NCBI RefSeq assembly: GCF_022558445.1
Contig: NZ_CP054699.1
Span: forward strand, 2,178,004-2,240,000
Source of the DNA: Candidatus Contubernalis alkalaceticus
GTDB lineage: Bacteria; Bacillota; Dethiobacteria; SKNC01
Length of the DNA stretch: 61,997 nucleotides
Direction: 5' to 3'
Of the stretch, positions 9,313 through 17,980 are shown in pieces (position 1 is the stretch's first letter; the number at the start of each line of letters is the position of its first letter). The notes under the pieces are model-generated. The model had not been told where the DNA came from and did not search any database. It worked only from the letters and a program-made list of their open reading frames with translations. The translations under genes were made by a program, and so were the position numbers.

Positions 9313-9822
9313 TTAATAACGAAGCATACCCTTACACTTTAGTCGTTTTAAGATATAACGCTCCACTTTTCTGACCACCTGGGTTCCGATAAACTCCCGT
9401 TCACTGACAGGAATTACTAAAACCGTAAACAATCCCAGGCGGTTACCACCCAGTACATCAGTAAAAATCTGATCTCCCAGCACGGCAGCCTCATCAAGGG
9501 TAATCCCCATTTTGCTCAGAGCCAGGCGAAAGGCCCCTCTCCTGGGCTTCACAGCTTTGGGAATCGCCGGAATATCTAAGGTGTCTGCAAAAACCTTTAC
9601 CCTTCCCAAAGAATTGTTAGAAACTATACAGACTTTAAAATCATTTTCCTTTAAATAACGAAACCACTCCTCAAGCTCAGGCATTACGGTGCTCTCACCC
9701 CAGGGGATTAGGGTATTATCTAAATCAGTGATAATACCTTTAATTCCCTTTATTTTTAACTTGTTCAGATCCAGTTCATAAATGGAGTCCAGGTAAATAT
9801 CAGGACATAACAAACGCAGCAT
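9313..9822 (-). CDS. yqeG: YqeG-family HAD IIIA-type phosphatase
   Basis: About 169 residues. The HAD motif I is DLDNTLIPWG, motif II is in CIVSNNS, the motif III Lys is in AVKPRRGAF, and motif IV is LGDQIFTDVLGG. This is the YqeG family (TIGR01668), widespread in Firmicutes and related to phosphatidylglycerophosphate phosphatases; the substrate here is not shown by sequence. GTG 9831 is also in frame, but GAGGTG overlaps it and lies 8 bases before ATG 9822, which I prefer. The order yqeG-aroE-pilT is a compact minus-strand cluster. Confidence 0.9.
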   Translation of the reverse strand: MLRLLCPDIYLDSIYELDLNKLKIKGIKGIITDLDNTLIPWGESTVMPELEEWFRYLKENDFKVCIVSNNSLGRVKVFADTLDIPAIPKAVKPRRGAFRLALSKMGITLDEAAVLGDQIFTDVLGGNRLGLFTVLVIPVSEREFIGTQVVRKVERYILKRLKCKGMLRY

Positions 9823-9899
9823 ATAGGCCACCTCAAAATCAATGTATTATTACCAGTACCAGTACTAGTATATTCAGTATATCACATTTAATAACCCTT

Positions 9900-10610
9900 T
9901 TATATGCCGCATTTTGGACACTCCTCCGCTTCAAACTCTTTAGAGAGTTTTCGGATCACTTTCTTTTCAATCCTGGATACATAGGAACGGGAAATTCCCA
10001 ATTTTTTAGCAATCTCCTTTTGGGTTTTTCTTTCTCCCGTGGGCAGCCCAAATCTCATTTTTAATACTTGTTGTTCTCGGGCTTTTAAAGTCTTAATGAT
10101 CTCATAAAGCTTCTTTTGGGCGATTTTAAATTCCACGGTTTCCAAAACCACGTCTGAATCGGAACCTAAAATATCAAGCAGCGTGATTTCGTTTCCCTCC
10201 TTATCTATCCCAATGGGCTCCTGAAGGGAAACTTCGGTTTTATTCTTTTTTGTGCTCCTCAAATGCATCAATATTTCGTTTTCGATACACCGGGCTGCAT
10301 AAGTAGCCAACCGGGTTCCCTTCCCCTGATTAAAAGTATTAATGGCCTTTATTAAACCAATGGTCCCTATAGATATTAAGTCTTCGTTCTCTTCCTTACA
10401 GTCAAACTTTTTAATAATGTGGGCAACTAACCTCAAATTATGTTCTATCAGTTTACGCCGGGCATACTCATCCCCTTTTTCCATAAGTTGAAGATACTTC
10501 TTTTCATCCTCTTTAGACAAGGGTTTAGGGAAAGAATTATTAGTAATATAGGAGACTAAAAATATAAACTCCCGAATGGCAAGACTTAATGCACCTATCA
10601 CAGGAAGCAT
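9900..10610 (-). CDS. sigK: Sporulation sigma factor sigma-K (pro-sigma-K)
   Basis: A 236-residue sigma-70 factor. The hydrophobic pro-sequence-like N-terminus ([20 protein letters not shown]), region 2 ([33 protein letters not shown]) and region 4 ([20 protein letters not shown]) match sigma-K, the late mother-cell factor. Pro-sigma-K is cleaved by SpoIVFB after a signal from the forespore. The coding sequence is continuous, with no skin-like element interrupting it. The ribosome site GGAGGTGG precedes ATG 10610. A BofC-like regulator of this checkpoint is encoded at 55232-55591. Pro-sigma-E would be the main alternative, but the N-terminus favours sigma-K. Confidence 0.92.
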   Translation of the reverse strand: MLPVIGALSLAIREFIFLVSYITNNSFPKPLSKEDEKKYLQLMEKGDEYARRKLIEHNLRLVAHIIKKFDCKEENEDLISIGTIGLIKAINTFNQGKGTRLATYAARCIENEILMHLRSTKKNKTEVSLQEPIGIDKEGNEITLLDILGSDSDVVLETVEFKIAQKKLYEIIKTLKAREQQVLKMRFGLPTGERKTQKEIAKKLGISRSYVSRIEKKVIRKLSKEFEAEECPKCGI

Positions 10611-10713
10611 TCATCCACCTCCAAAAATAAAGTCACCTTTATATGTATATGAATAAAGATGATGGAAGGTGCATGTTTCGACACGTTTTATAAATGTTAT
10701 GTTTTTCTTTCAA

Positions 10714-10768
10714 ACTCAATAATTTCGATAAAAGTTAAATTGAGTAAAATGTGAATTAATGGTACAAT
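10714..10768 (+). promoter_or_regulatory. Sigma-A-type promoter and inverted repeat upstream of agrA-like gene
   Basis: TTGAGT at 10740-10745, a 17-base spacer, and TACAAT at 10763-10768 form a good promoter about 70 bases before the response regulator start. ACTCAAT at 10714-10720 and ATTGAGT at 10739-10745 form an inverted repeat whose right arm covers the -35 box, a possible operator. Confidence 0.6.
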
Positions 10769-10837
10769 GATAATCAATAAGATAATTTAACTAATAATAT
10801 CTTTTTTTAAAAAACTTAAAAAAAGAGGTTAGTTTAA

Positions 10838-11557
10838 ATGCATATAGTAATGATTGTAGAAGATGAAGACACTACAAGAGCCCATTTAATATCCAGGGCA
10901 AAAAAGATTAACCCAGAAATAGATATAATCAGTACCGGCTCTGCAGAAGAAGCATTAACTATTGCCAAAAAAAAACAAATATCAGCTTTTTTCATTGATA
11001 TCAAGCTCATTGATTATAACGGAATTGAATTAGCGAAACAGTTAAGACAAATCAGAAGATATTATTTCACCCCCATAGTATTTATCACCGCTATGGTAAC
11101 CAAAGAATTGGAAGCTTTTAAAAATGTTCACTGTTATGATTTTATTATCAAGCCCTTTGGACAGAAAAAACTGGAGGAAGTTTTTAAAAAAATTTTAATT
11201 GACTATTGTTCTCACGATTTTAAAGTAGACAAGCCAAAATTATCATTAACTTTTAAGGATCATACCCAACTCATAGATGAAGCTGAAATAATATATATAG
11301 AATATTTAGAAAGAAAAATCGTAATTTATACCCTATACCAAAACATTAAATATATCCATATTCCATTAAAAACCTTTAAAAAAAACCTGTCCAATCAATT
11401 TATGCAGGTACATCAATCAATTATTGTTAATAAAAACTATATTGAGTCTATTTCATTGAAAAACCAGCAAATTAAATTAAAAGCAGCAAACAAGCATATA
11501 CCCATTGGCCGAAGTTATTTAAAAAGGTTAGGTGAATATTTAAATGAGCATATTTGA
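10838..11557 (+). CDS. AgrA-like LytTR response regulator
   Basis: A 239-residue protein with an N-terminal receiver domain (about 1-120: acidic pocket EDED, phospho-acceptor Asp in FIDIKL, Lys in IIKPFG) and a C-terminal LytTR DNA-binding domain (about 135-239, including FMQVHQSIIVNKNYI). This pairing is that of AgrA/VirR/ComE, which answer peptide pheromones. The downstream histidine kinase gene overlaps its end by 14 bases, and agrB-agrD lie convergently just beyond. Regulation of agrBD and agrAC is expected from family behaviour, but I found no clear LytTR binding repeats. Confidence 0.9.
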   Translation: MHIVMIVEDEDTTRAHLISRAKKINPEIDIISTGSAEEALTIAKKKQISAFFIDIKLIDYNGIELAKQLRQIRRYYFTPIVFITAMVTKELEAFKNVHCYDFIIKPFGQKKLEEVFKKILIDYCSHDFKVDKPKLSLTFKDHTQLIDEAEIIYIEYLERKIVIYTLYQNIKYIHIPLKTFKKNLSNQFMQVHQSIIVNKNYIESISLKNQQIKLKAANKHIPIGRSYLKRLGEYLNEHI

Positions 11558-12800
11558 ATCTTTCATTTTGTCTTTTTTTGATATTTTAATGCTATTACTT
11601 ATTATTTTATCTTTTCAATTACCGGAACAAAACAACTCTATCAAAAATTCTTTGGCATTTATTTTCCTGGGTACTGTGATTACCGGTTCTTTAGGATACC
11701 TTGTTTCGTCAGAACCGTTATTAATAACCTTAAACATTTTAATGACCTTTTTACTTATCAGGCTGTTAACCAAATTGCCGCTGAAAAACATACTTTTAAT
11801 ATACATCTTTTCCCTAATAATTATTTATAGCCTTCAACTTTCATCTATTGTTTTTCTAAGCTTGTTGATAGAAAATTTTACCTTTCATTTTGTATATGGT
11901 TTAATATCTCAAATAGTTACAACATTAGCAGTTATAGCTGTAGTTGTCTTTACGCCAATTAAAAGTATTTACCTGTTTATAACTGATGGTAATATTATCT
12001 TTCAGGCCATAATCATCAACATCTTTACTATTTATTATGTGGTTATAATGATGTGGCATACAAATTTAAGCGGCTTTTTAGAAACAACACTGGGCTTTTT
12101 AATTCTTGTTTCGGTCACACTAATTATTAACTGGCTTATTCTAAAAAACGGTCTGCAGAATCAATCCAGAGAAGAACAGATGAAAATTTATGAAACTTAC
12201 TTGCCGGTTATCGACCAGCTTATTGAGGAAATTAGAATTAAACAACATGATTACCACAATCACATACAAGTGATGAAATTGCTCCAAATAGAAAAGAATA
12301 AAGCTTATCGAGATTATATGGACGACCTTTTGAAAGAAAATATTTGGTCTAAATTAATAACACTAAACAATAAAATTCTTGTAGCTTTTTTATACAGCAA
12401 GTATAACCTGGCTATAAAAAAAGGAATAGAAATAAAATTCAAAATAAAAAACTGTTTTATTAAAACAAGCTATAAAGATTATGAACTGGTTGAAATGTAC
12501 GGTATATTGATAGATAATGCTTTGGAAGCGGCTGAAAAGGAAACAATCAAAGAGATAGTAATAATCATTGATTCCAACAACGAAATGAATATATTTCAAT
12601 CCCGCAACAAGCACCCTTTTGTTTCATCAGAGGAGATTAAGAATATGTTTGAGCGCCACTACACATCGAAAGATAATGCTTCTAAGCATGGTATTGGACT
12701 TTCTAAAATTCAGAAATTATTAAAAAAAAGAAATGGTACCATAACCGTCTATTATGATACCATGAAGATGGAACTAATATTTACTATTCAACACCAATAG
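11544..12800 (+). CDS. AgrC-like sensor histidine kinase
   Basis: A 418-residue membrane kinase. The N-terminal half (about 1-200) has six or so hydrophobic segments, matching the peptide-sensing region of AgrC. The DHp segment contains IKQHDYHNHIQVM with the phospho-acceptor His. The GHKL ATPase follows with the N-box LIDNALEAAEKE and G-box HGIGLSKIQKL. It is of the AgrC/SpoOB-like subgroup (HATPase_c_5). Translational overlap with the regulator gene marks a two-component pair, and the neighbouring agrBD genes suggest that the cyclic peptide is its ligand. There is no strong hairpin after the stop. Confidence 0.9.
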   Translation: MSIFESFILSFFDILMLLLIILSFQLPEQNNSIKNSLAFIFLGTVITGSLGYLVSSEPLLITLNILMTFLLIRLLTKLPLKNILLIYIFSLIIIYSLQLSSIVFLSLLIENFTFHFVYGLISQIVTTLAVIAVVVFTPIKSIYLFITDGNIIFQAIIINIFTIYYVVIMMWHTNLSGFLETTLGFLILVSVTLIINWLILKNGLQNQSREEQMKIYETYLPVIDQLIEEIRIKQHDYHNHIQVMKLLQIEKNKAYRDYMDDLLKENIWSKLITLNNKILVAFLYSKYNLAIKKGIEIKFKIKNCFIKTSYKDYELVEMYGILIDNALEAAEKETIKEIVIIIDSNNEMNIFQSRNKHPFVSSEEIKNMFERHYTSKDNASKHGIGLSKIQKLLKKRNGTITVYYDTMKMELIFTIQHQ

Positions 12801-12867
12801 GTTGACCAATAAATTAAATCTCGTAAAGACAAAAAGTTGACCACGGAAAAAAAGTCATCGGCAGCAT

Positions 12868-13002
12868 TTACTTGAGTGACTCAGGAATCTCCGGCTCTCC
12901 CCAGAATCCAAGGCATGCCGTGCCCGATAGGATTAGGGGGGCAGTCAATAACAATAACCTACACACTACCTGCAGCATAGTTTTTGTTTTTTCGCTTTTC
13001 AT
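12868..13002 (-). CDS. agrD: AgrD-like cyclic autoinducer peptide precursor
   Basis: A 44-residue peptide encoded within and beyond the 3' end of agrB (overlap 44 bases, different frame), with an excellent ribosome site AAAGGAGTG 7 bases before ATG 13002. It has a basic N-terminus (MKSEKTKTM), an amphipathic or hydrophobic helix (residues 10-27), the core TACLGFW with a single ring-type Cys at 30, and an acidic, proline-containing tail GEPEIPESLK. These are the AgrD hallmarks: AgrB cuts after the core and forms a thiolactone between the Cys and the last core residue. Inferred ring: Cys-Leu-Gly-Phe-Trp. Cys14 in the leader helix is not expected to take part. Confidence 0.9.
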   Translation of the reverse strand: MKSEKTKTMLQVVCRLLLLTAPLILSGTACLGFWGEPEIPESLK

Positions 13003-13549
13003 TTTCTTTCACTCCTTTGGCAATTAATATTAATAAAGCCTGTAAGATAATAACCCATAAACCATATCGCACATAGGAGCTGTTTGATAGCGGAAAAATT
13101 AGCAGGTATAATAAAGATAAAGTTACTCCTCTCATTTTTAACTTTCTCACCAGAACAGCATTTAATTTTTTAGCCGGTATAACAGGAGATATGAAATAAA
13201 TTAAAAAACAGCAAACAGCAGCCACACTAAACAACAACCCATTATCAGTTAAAACCATCCTCTGAAGCATTATCGTTAGACTGCAGTACATTAAAGTAAA
13301 TAGCAAACAGCTGTAGTACTTGTTCATGTGAAAGCCGCCTACATTAAATCGAAGTGGAACTGAGTATGCTAAAACAAATAAAAAATCAATAACTAACCCG
13401 AAAAAAGCAAAGAAAATCAGTAATATAGCTGCTTTGCTTAAGTCTGTTAAGACCACCTCCATTGCATAATTAATTTTATCCTGCTCAACAGAATTAAAGT
13501 CCAATTCTTTAAATATACTTGATGTTATCTTTCCTGTTAATCTCTTCAT
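12959..13549 (-). CDS. agrB: AgrB-like peptide protease/cyclase
   Basis: A 196-residue membrane protein of the accessory gene regulator B family. The catalytic pair is visible in RFNVGGFHMNKYYSC: the His and the Cys are seven residues apart, as in staphylococcal AgrB. Several membrane segments surround it and the C-terminus is basic. AgrB removes the AgrD tail and cyclises the core peptide. Its end overlaps agrD, so the two are coupled. The pair is convergent to the agrA/agrC-like genes instead of forming the usual single agrBDCA operon. A sigma-A-type promoter lies just upstream. Confidence 0.93.
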   Translation of the reverse strand: MKRLTGKITSSIFKELDFNSVEQDKINYAMEVVLTDLSKAAILLIFFAFFGLVIDFLFVLAYSVPLRFNVGGFHMNKYYSCLLFTLMYCSLTIMLQRMVLTDNGLLFSVAAVCCFLIYFISPVIPAKKLNAVLVRKLKMRGVTLSLLYLLIFPLSNSSYVRYGLWVIILQALLILIAKGVKENEKRKNKNYAAGSV

Positions 13550-13567
13550 ATTTTGGTCACCATACTT

Positions 13568-13596
13568 AAAATACCTTCAAAAGAAAATTTTGTCAA
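13568..13596 (-). promoter_or_regulatory. Sigma-A-type promoter of agrBD
   Basis: On the minus strand, TTGACA (13591-13596), a 17-base spacer and TATTTT (13568-13573) lie about 20 bases before the agrB start. The -35 hexamer is a perfect match to consensus. Confidence 0.7.
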
Positions 13597-13682
13597 TATT
13601 GTTTGACTATTTAGTTGTCTTTATTGATTATTTGGTGCCTTTTTCCAACAACAATTAAAACGACATTCCATCTTTTTTCTTC

Positions 13683-15317
13683 CTATCCCCTACCTAATAT
13701 TTCTCCCATAATTTTGCCGTATACATAGGCGGCATTGTAACCATGACCCTTGCTCTCATCAATAAAAACCACTATTACTGCCGTGGGGAACTCTACCGGT
13801 GTAAACCCGGCAAACCAAGATCCCCCGGCCTGGACCGTCCCGGTCTTGCCTGCAGTAGCGTATCCTTCTACTGCAGCCGCCTGACCGGTTCCGAATCGGG
13901 TCACCCCAGCCATCATTAGTTTTATTTGTTTAACCGTAGAGGGAAGTAAAACAGTCCTTCCCTTGTCCCAATTAAATCTCTGCACTGTTACCCCTTTGGA
14001 GGTAGTCAACTCCATAACTACCCGGGGAGATACTAATTTTCCGTCATTGGCAATAATGGCTAATAACTGCGCAACCTGCAGGGGCGTAGCTTTAACTTGA
14101 TAATGGCCTAATACCGCATTAGCAATTCCTGCGGGACTTAATAATTCTTCATAAGATGGCATACTTCCATAATTGCTTTCCCAATTTTCATGGGGTGAGG
14201 GATACAACCCCGTCCTTTCCCCCAATCCCATTTTAACGGCATATTCAATAATGCTGTCTCCCCCTATCTCCAAACCCATTTCTATAAAAGCTGAATTGCA
14301 GGAATGAGCCAAAGCTTGGCTCATGCTAACCTCACCATGGGGTCCGTGAAAACAGTTAAAAGTATGGGCGCCGGCTTCAATCTGCCCGCCGCAGGTAAAC
14401 TTATCATTAATTTGATAATATCCCTTTTCCAGGGCGGCCGCGGCAACAACTAATTTGAAAACGGAAGCAGGATGATAATTCTCTAGGTTATGATTCAAAT
14501 AACTTCCATCTATGTTACTGTCCGGCTGAGGACGGCTGGCCATGGCCAATATATCTCCATTCCTCGGGTCCATTACCACAACTGCTCCCCGATTGATATA
14601 TTTGTCCATTTTCTCTTCCACTAATTTTTGGATTGAATAATCTAAGGTCAGCTTCACATCTAAGGGAGCTAGATTCTTTTCTGAAGGGATATACCTGTAA
14701 CCCAATCCCTGTAAGATTCTGTCCCTTCCATCCAAAAACACACTTATCATTTCAGGGCTCCTGGCCTTCAGCTCATTTTCAAAAATTCCTTCTATTCCGC
14801 TTACCCCTACTTCACTTCTCAGCTGGCCTATCAAATGAACAGCCAGAGGCTCTTTACCATAGCGTTCCTTCTCCTGAGCTAAAACAATCCCGGGAATATT
14901 TAATTCTTTAATTTTCCTTGCCTGCTCCCTGGTTAATTGAATGCCTTTGCCGGGGGCAGCACAAACTGCCTTTTTATCCGAAGTAGATTTAATAATATTT
15001 TCTATTTCAATTAATTCACTACTATTAAATATACCGCCCAATGCCTCTTTGACCTCACTTGTATCTTGAATTAAAAAGGGAAAGGCAATCAGTATCTCCC
15101 GGGTATGGCCCGTCAGGGGAACTCCTTCTCTATCCAAAATATTCCCCCTACCGTCATCCAATTGATACGACGCCATTCTCTGGCTTATGGCTTCTGTGGT
15201 GAGATTTTGGGCTTGCCATATTTGTATGCTGAAAAGTTTTAGAATTAAAAGCATACAGCTTATCAGAAACATCAATAAAAGAAGGGCAATTCTCTTTTGA
15301 CGATATAATCTGCCCAT
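13683..15317 (-). CDS. Class B penicillin-binding protein (PBP2/MrdA-like transpeptidase)
   Basis: A 544-residue protein with one N-terminal membrane anchor (about 9-30), a PBP dimerisation domain starting DDGRGNILDREGVPLTG, and a C-terminal transpeptidase domain. The active-site motifs are S-V-F-K in HPASVFKL (about 282), SCN (about 337) and KTGT (about 487). It crosslinks peptidoglycan at the outer face of the membrane. It stands alone in a signalling region and is divergent from the PP2C module, so its cellular role (elongation, division or sporulation) cannot be read from context. The ribosome site is GGGAGA before ATG. Confidence 0.92.
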   Translation of the reverse strand: MGRLYRQKRIALLLLMFLISCMLLILKLFSIQIWQAQNLTTEAISQRMASYQLDDGRGNILDREGVPLTGHTREILIAFPFLIQDTSEVKEALGGIFNSSELIEIENIIKSTSDKKAVCAAPGKGIQLTREQARKIKELNIPGIVLAQEKERYGKEPLAVHLIGQLRSEVGVSGIEGIFENELKARSPEMISVFLDGRDRILQGLGYRYIPSEKNLAPLDVKLTLDYSIQKLVEEKMDKYINRGAVVVMDPRNGDILAMASRPQPDSNIDGSYLNHNLENYHPASVFKLVVAAAALEKGYYQINDKFTCGGQIEAGAHTFNCFHGPHGEVSMSQALAHSCNSAFIEMGLEIGGDSIIEYAVKMGLGERTGLYPSPHENWESNYGSMPSYEELLSPAGIANAVLGHYQVKATPLQVAQLLAIIANDGKLVSPRVVMELTTSKGVTVQRFNWDKGRTVLLPSTVKQIKLMMAGVTRFGTGQAAAVEGYATAGKTGTVQAGGSWFAGFTPVEFPTAVIVVFIDESKGHGYNAAYVYGKIMGEILGRG

Positions 15318-15556
15318 AAAATAATTCTCCCGTTTTTAGGTTATTTTCAACCTGTTCTGAGAGATTTATACATCTTTATACCTCTAGGTATTAAAATTTC
15401 TAAAATCTAATTTGCTTTCTCTGGACATATAAAGATTCTGGCAAAAAATTTGACAACAAGAAAAGCAGGATTTGCCTTATTTTTTGTTGAAAGGATTAGT
15501 TTACAAGTTTATTTTGATAAAATATATGGAAAGTAGGGAATAATATAGAAAACATT

Positions 15557-16960
15557 TTGGAACTTCTTGTAACCTTAATCAAGAATATGTCGGTCATTAT
15601 TGTTCTAGCTTATGTATTAACCCGGAGCCGTATTTTTATCTCCATATTAGATGGAAACCTGGACCTAAAAAATAAGTTGTATCTGATAGTTATATTCGGT
15701 TTGTTTTCAATTTACGGCACTCTCAGTGGAACAGAAATATTAGGCGGTATCGCTAATATAAGAGACCTGGGTCCGATGATAGCTGGTCTCATGGGAGGCC
15801 CTGTTATCGGTTTGGGGTCCGGATTAATAGGGGCAGCTCACCGCTATTCTCTGGGCGGGCTTACCGCCCTGCCCTGTGCCATCTCCACCATTATTGCCGG
15901 TTTAGCCGGTGGAGTCATATTCTTACTTCGTCGGGGTCAACTGCCCGGGGTGGCCTTAGCCTCGATTTTTGCAGCTTTGATGGAGATTTTTCACATGGGC
16001 TTGGTGCTGCTGTTAGTCCGTCCTTACAATGCAGCCCTGGACCTGGTGAAACAGATATCTCTCCCCATGCTTCTTGCCAATTCACTGGGTATGGGCATAT
16101 TCATTTTTATTGTTTTAAACCTGATTAAAGAGCGGGCAACAGAAGCCGATAAAAGATTAATGGAAGGAGAACTGCGGGTTGCCCGGGAAATTCAACTGAG
16201 CATCGTACCAAAGATTTTTCCGGCTTTCCCCAACCGTTCAGAGTTTGATATCCACGCGATACTTGAACCCGCCAAAGAAGTGGGAGGGGATTTATATGAT
16301 TATTTCCTATTAAACGATAATACCCTTTGTTTTCTAATAGGGGATGTTTCCGGTAAAGGGGTTCCGGCATCTTTGTTTATGGCGGTAACTAAAACCTTGT
16401 TAAAAACAAGGGCACACGAAGAACAGACACCCGCACAAATATTGAACATCGTCAATAAAGAGTTATGTATAGATAATGACTCAGGTATGTTTGTAACAGT
16501 GTTTCTGGGATTTTTACATATTCCCTCAGGCCGCGTAACATGCAGTAATGCAGGACATAATCTACCCTATATCCTTAAAAAAGACGGCACCTTAGAAAAA
16601 CTGCCGAAAATAGAAGGCATTGCACTGGGGGTATTTGAAGATTTCCCCTTTAATTCTTATGATTTTACCCTACAAAAGGGAGATACCCTCCTTTTGTATA
16701 CCGACGGGATAAATGAAGCCATGAACTCAGCAAATGAACAGTTCGGAGATAATAGAATGGAGGCGGTTATTAAAAAGAATATTGAAACTTCTGTTAAAAA
16801 AATGACCATGGAATTAAATAATGAAGTCCGGGCTTATGCCGGCAAGGCTGAACAGTCCGATGATATTACCATTATGGCTCTTAAATATGTGAATCCAGAG
16901 TGTTTGGCCACTGAATCTGCCGATGAACCCGAGAAACCTGAGAACATGAAAACTAACTAA
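15557..16960 (+). CDS. LytS-like 5TM sensor fused to PP2C (SpoIIE/RsbU) phosphatase
   Basis: A 467-residue protein. Residues about 1-190 are hydrophobic, with the 5TM-5TMR_LYT signatures NIRDLGPMIAGLMGGPVIG and GAAHRYSLGG. Residues about 205-445 are a PP2C phosphatase of the SpoIIE/RsbU type: REIQLSIVP, EVGGDLYDYF, DVSGKGVPASLFM, SNAGHNLPYIL, LLLYTDGINEA and SDDITIMAL, with the metal-binding aspartates intact. It likely dephosphorylates the STAS antagonist encoded two genes downstream, turning on a sigma factor. The start is TTG and the nearest Shine-Dalgarno-like sequence is distant, so the exact start is uncertain. Confidence 0.9.
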   Translation: MELLVTLIKNMSVIIVLAYVLTRSRIFISILDGNLDLKNKLYLIVIFGLFSIYGTLSGTEILGGIANIRDLGPMIAGLMGGPVIGLGSGLIGAAHRYSLGGLTALPCAISTIIAGLAGGVIFLLRRGQLPGVALASIFAALMEIFHMGLVLLLVRPYNAALDLVKQISLPMLLANSLGMGIFIFIVLNLIKERATEADKRLMEGELRVAREIQLSIVPKIFPAFPNRSEFDIHAILEPAKEVGGDLYDYFLLNDNTLCFLIGDVSGKGVPASLFMAVTKTLLKTRAHEEQTPAQILNIVNKELCIDNDSGMFVTVFLGFLHIPSGRVTCSNAGHNLPYILKKDGTLEKLPKIEGIALGVFEDFPFNSYDFTLQKGDTLLLYTDGINEAMNSANEQFGDNRMEAVIKKNIETSVKKMTMELNNEVRAYAGKAEQSDDITIMALKYVNPECLATESADEPEKPENMKTN

Positions 16961-17001
16961 CTCTTTAAATTTAGGAGTGATATCATTGGGAGGAATTAAT
17001 T

Positions 17002-17427
17002 TTGTCTTTAAAAGAAGAAATGCATGTTCAACTTAGGAACCATCTTTCCGAACTTGAAAGACTGGCAAATTTACTGGAAAAATTTGGAGAGGTTAATCAC
17101 CTTCCATTAAAAGCAATAATGGATATTAACTTAGCCCTGGACGAAATATTTACTAATATTGTATCTTATGGATTTGAAGATGATAATGAACACTTTATAA
17201 ACATCCACATATCTAAGGTTGGAAAGGAACTTACTATAAAGATAGAAGATTCTGGTGTTCCTTTTAATCCTCTGGAGGTTCCTGACCCGGAGCTGAATCT
17301 GCCTCTTGAAGAAAGAACTATAGGAGGTCTTGGAATTCATTTTGTGAAAAATATGGTTCAAAAAATTAAATATGAAAGACTCCAGGACAAAAATGTACTG
17401 GTATTGAAAAAAATATTGGATTCTTGA
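17002..17427 (+). CDS. RsbW/SpoIIAB-like anti-sigma serine kinase
   Basis: A 141-residue GHKL ATPase of the HATPase_c_2 type. The N-box is in DINLALDEIFTNIVSYGF, the G1 region in IEDSGVPFNP and the G2 region in GGLGIHFVKNM. Proteins of this family bind a sigma factor or another output partner and phosphorylate the STAS antagonist on Ser/Thr. The start is TTG 17002, set by GGGAGGAATT about 5 bases upstream. It lies between the phosphatase and the STAS gene, so the three form one partner-switching operon. The partner sigma factor is not adjacent. Confidence 0.9.
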   Translation: MSLKEEMHVQLRNHLSELERLANLLEKFGEVNHLPLKAIMDINLALDEIFTNIVSYGFEDDNEHFINIHISKVGKELTIKIEDSGVPFNPLEVPDPELNLPLEERTIGGLGIHFVKNMVQKIKYERLQDKNVLVLKKILDS

Positions 17428-17483
17428 GTCTTAAATCATAAGTCAAAAGTAAATTCACTTGTTATACTAAAAGGAGGACAACA

Positions 17484-17822
17484 ATGAAAATTCATGAAAG
17501 TAAAAATGGAGCTTTAATTATTCTGACATTAGAGGGAAGGTTGGATGCAAGCACTTCAGTAATTTTAGAGAAAAAGTTCATGGAGATACTAAACAAAGGG
17601 GAAACCTGCTTTATTTTTGATTTTAACCAGTTGGACTATATCTCAAGTGCCGGGCTAAGGATCCTCCTCATGGCTGCTAAGAAAACAAAGGCTGTGGGGG
17701 GTAAAATAGTACTATCATGCCTTAAAGAGCACGTCATTGAAGTCTTTGATATTGCTGGTTTTACTGCTATCTTCCCTATTTGTTCCAACCAAGATGATGC
17801 AGTTAAGTCCTTTAATCAATAA
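17484..17822 (+). CDS. RsbV/SpoIIAA-like STAS anti-sigma-factor antagonist
   Basis: A 112-residue STAS-domain protein. The conserved phosphorylatable Ser is in DYISSAGLRIL (about residues 53-63). In its dephosphorylated form such a protein binds the RsbW-like kinase and frees the kinase's other partner. The ribosome site AAGGAGG precedes ATG. It is the last gene of the partner-switching operon and is followed by the hairpin terminator at 17934-17970, shared with the opposing U32 gene. Confidence 0.93.
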   Translation: MKIHESKNGALIILTLEGRLDASTSVILEKKFMEILNKGETCFIFDFNQLDYISSAGLRILLMAAKKTKAVGGKIVLSCLKEHVIEVFDIAGFTAIFPICSNQDDAVKSFNQ

Positions 17823-17933
17823 TAAAATTTTTCCAATATCTTCATTCCATAATGTCGGATTGTCTGTAATAAAACTGTACTTTATTTAAATACATTTTTC
17901 ATCATTCATAATTACCGTTACAAATTGAGCAAT

Positions 17934-17970
17934 AAAAAGCCCCACCCATAATCTGGGTGAGGCTTTTCTT
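17934..17970. terminator. Bidirectional terminator between STAS and U32 genes
   Basis: Stem GCCCCACCCA / TGGGTGAGGC with one mismatch, loop TAATC, with A5 before it and T4 after it. It serves the convergent transcripts from both sides. Confidence 0.85.
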
Positions 17971-17980
17971 ATTAAACTCT

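Noticed and set aside
12801-12867. LytTR binding repeats or a terminator between agrC and agrD
   Set aside because: A direct repeat GTTGACCA occurs twice 35 bases apart, but it does not match the known LytTR consensus and no stable hairpin is present.
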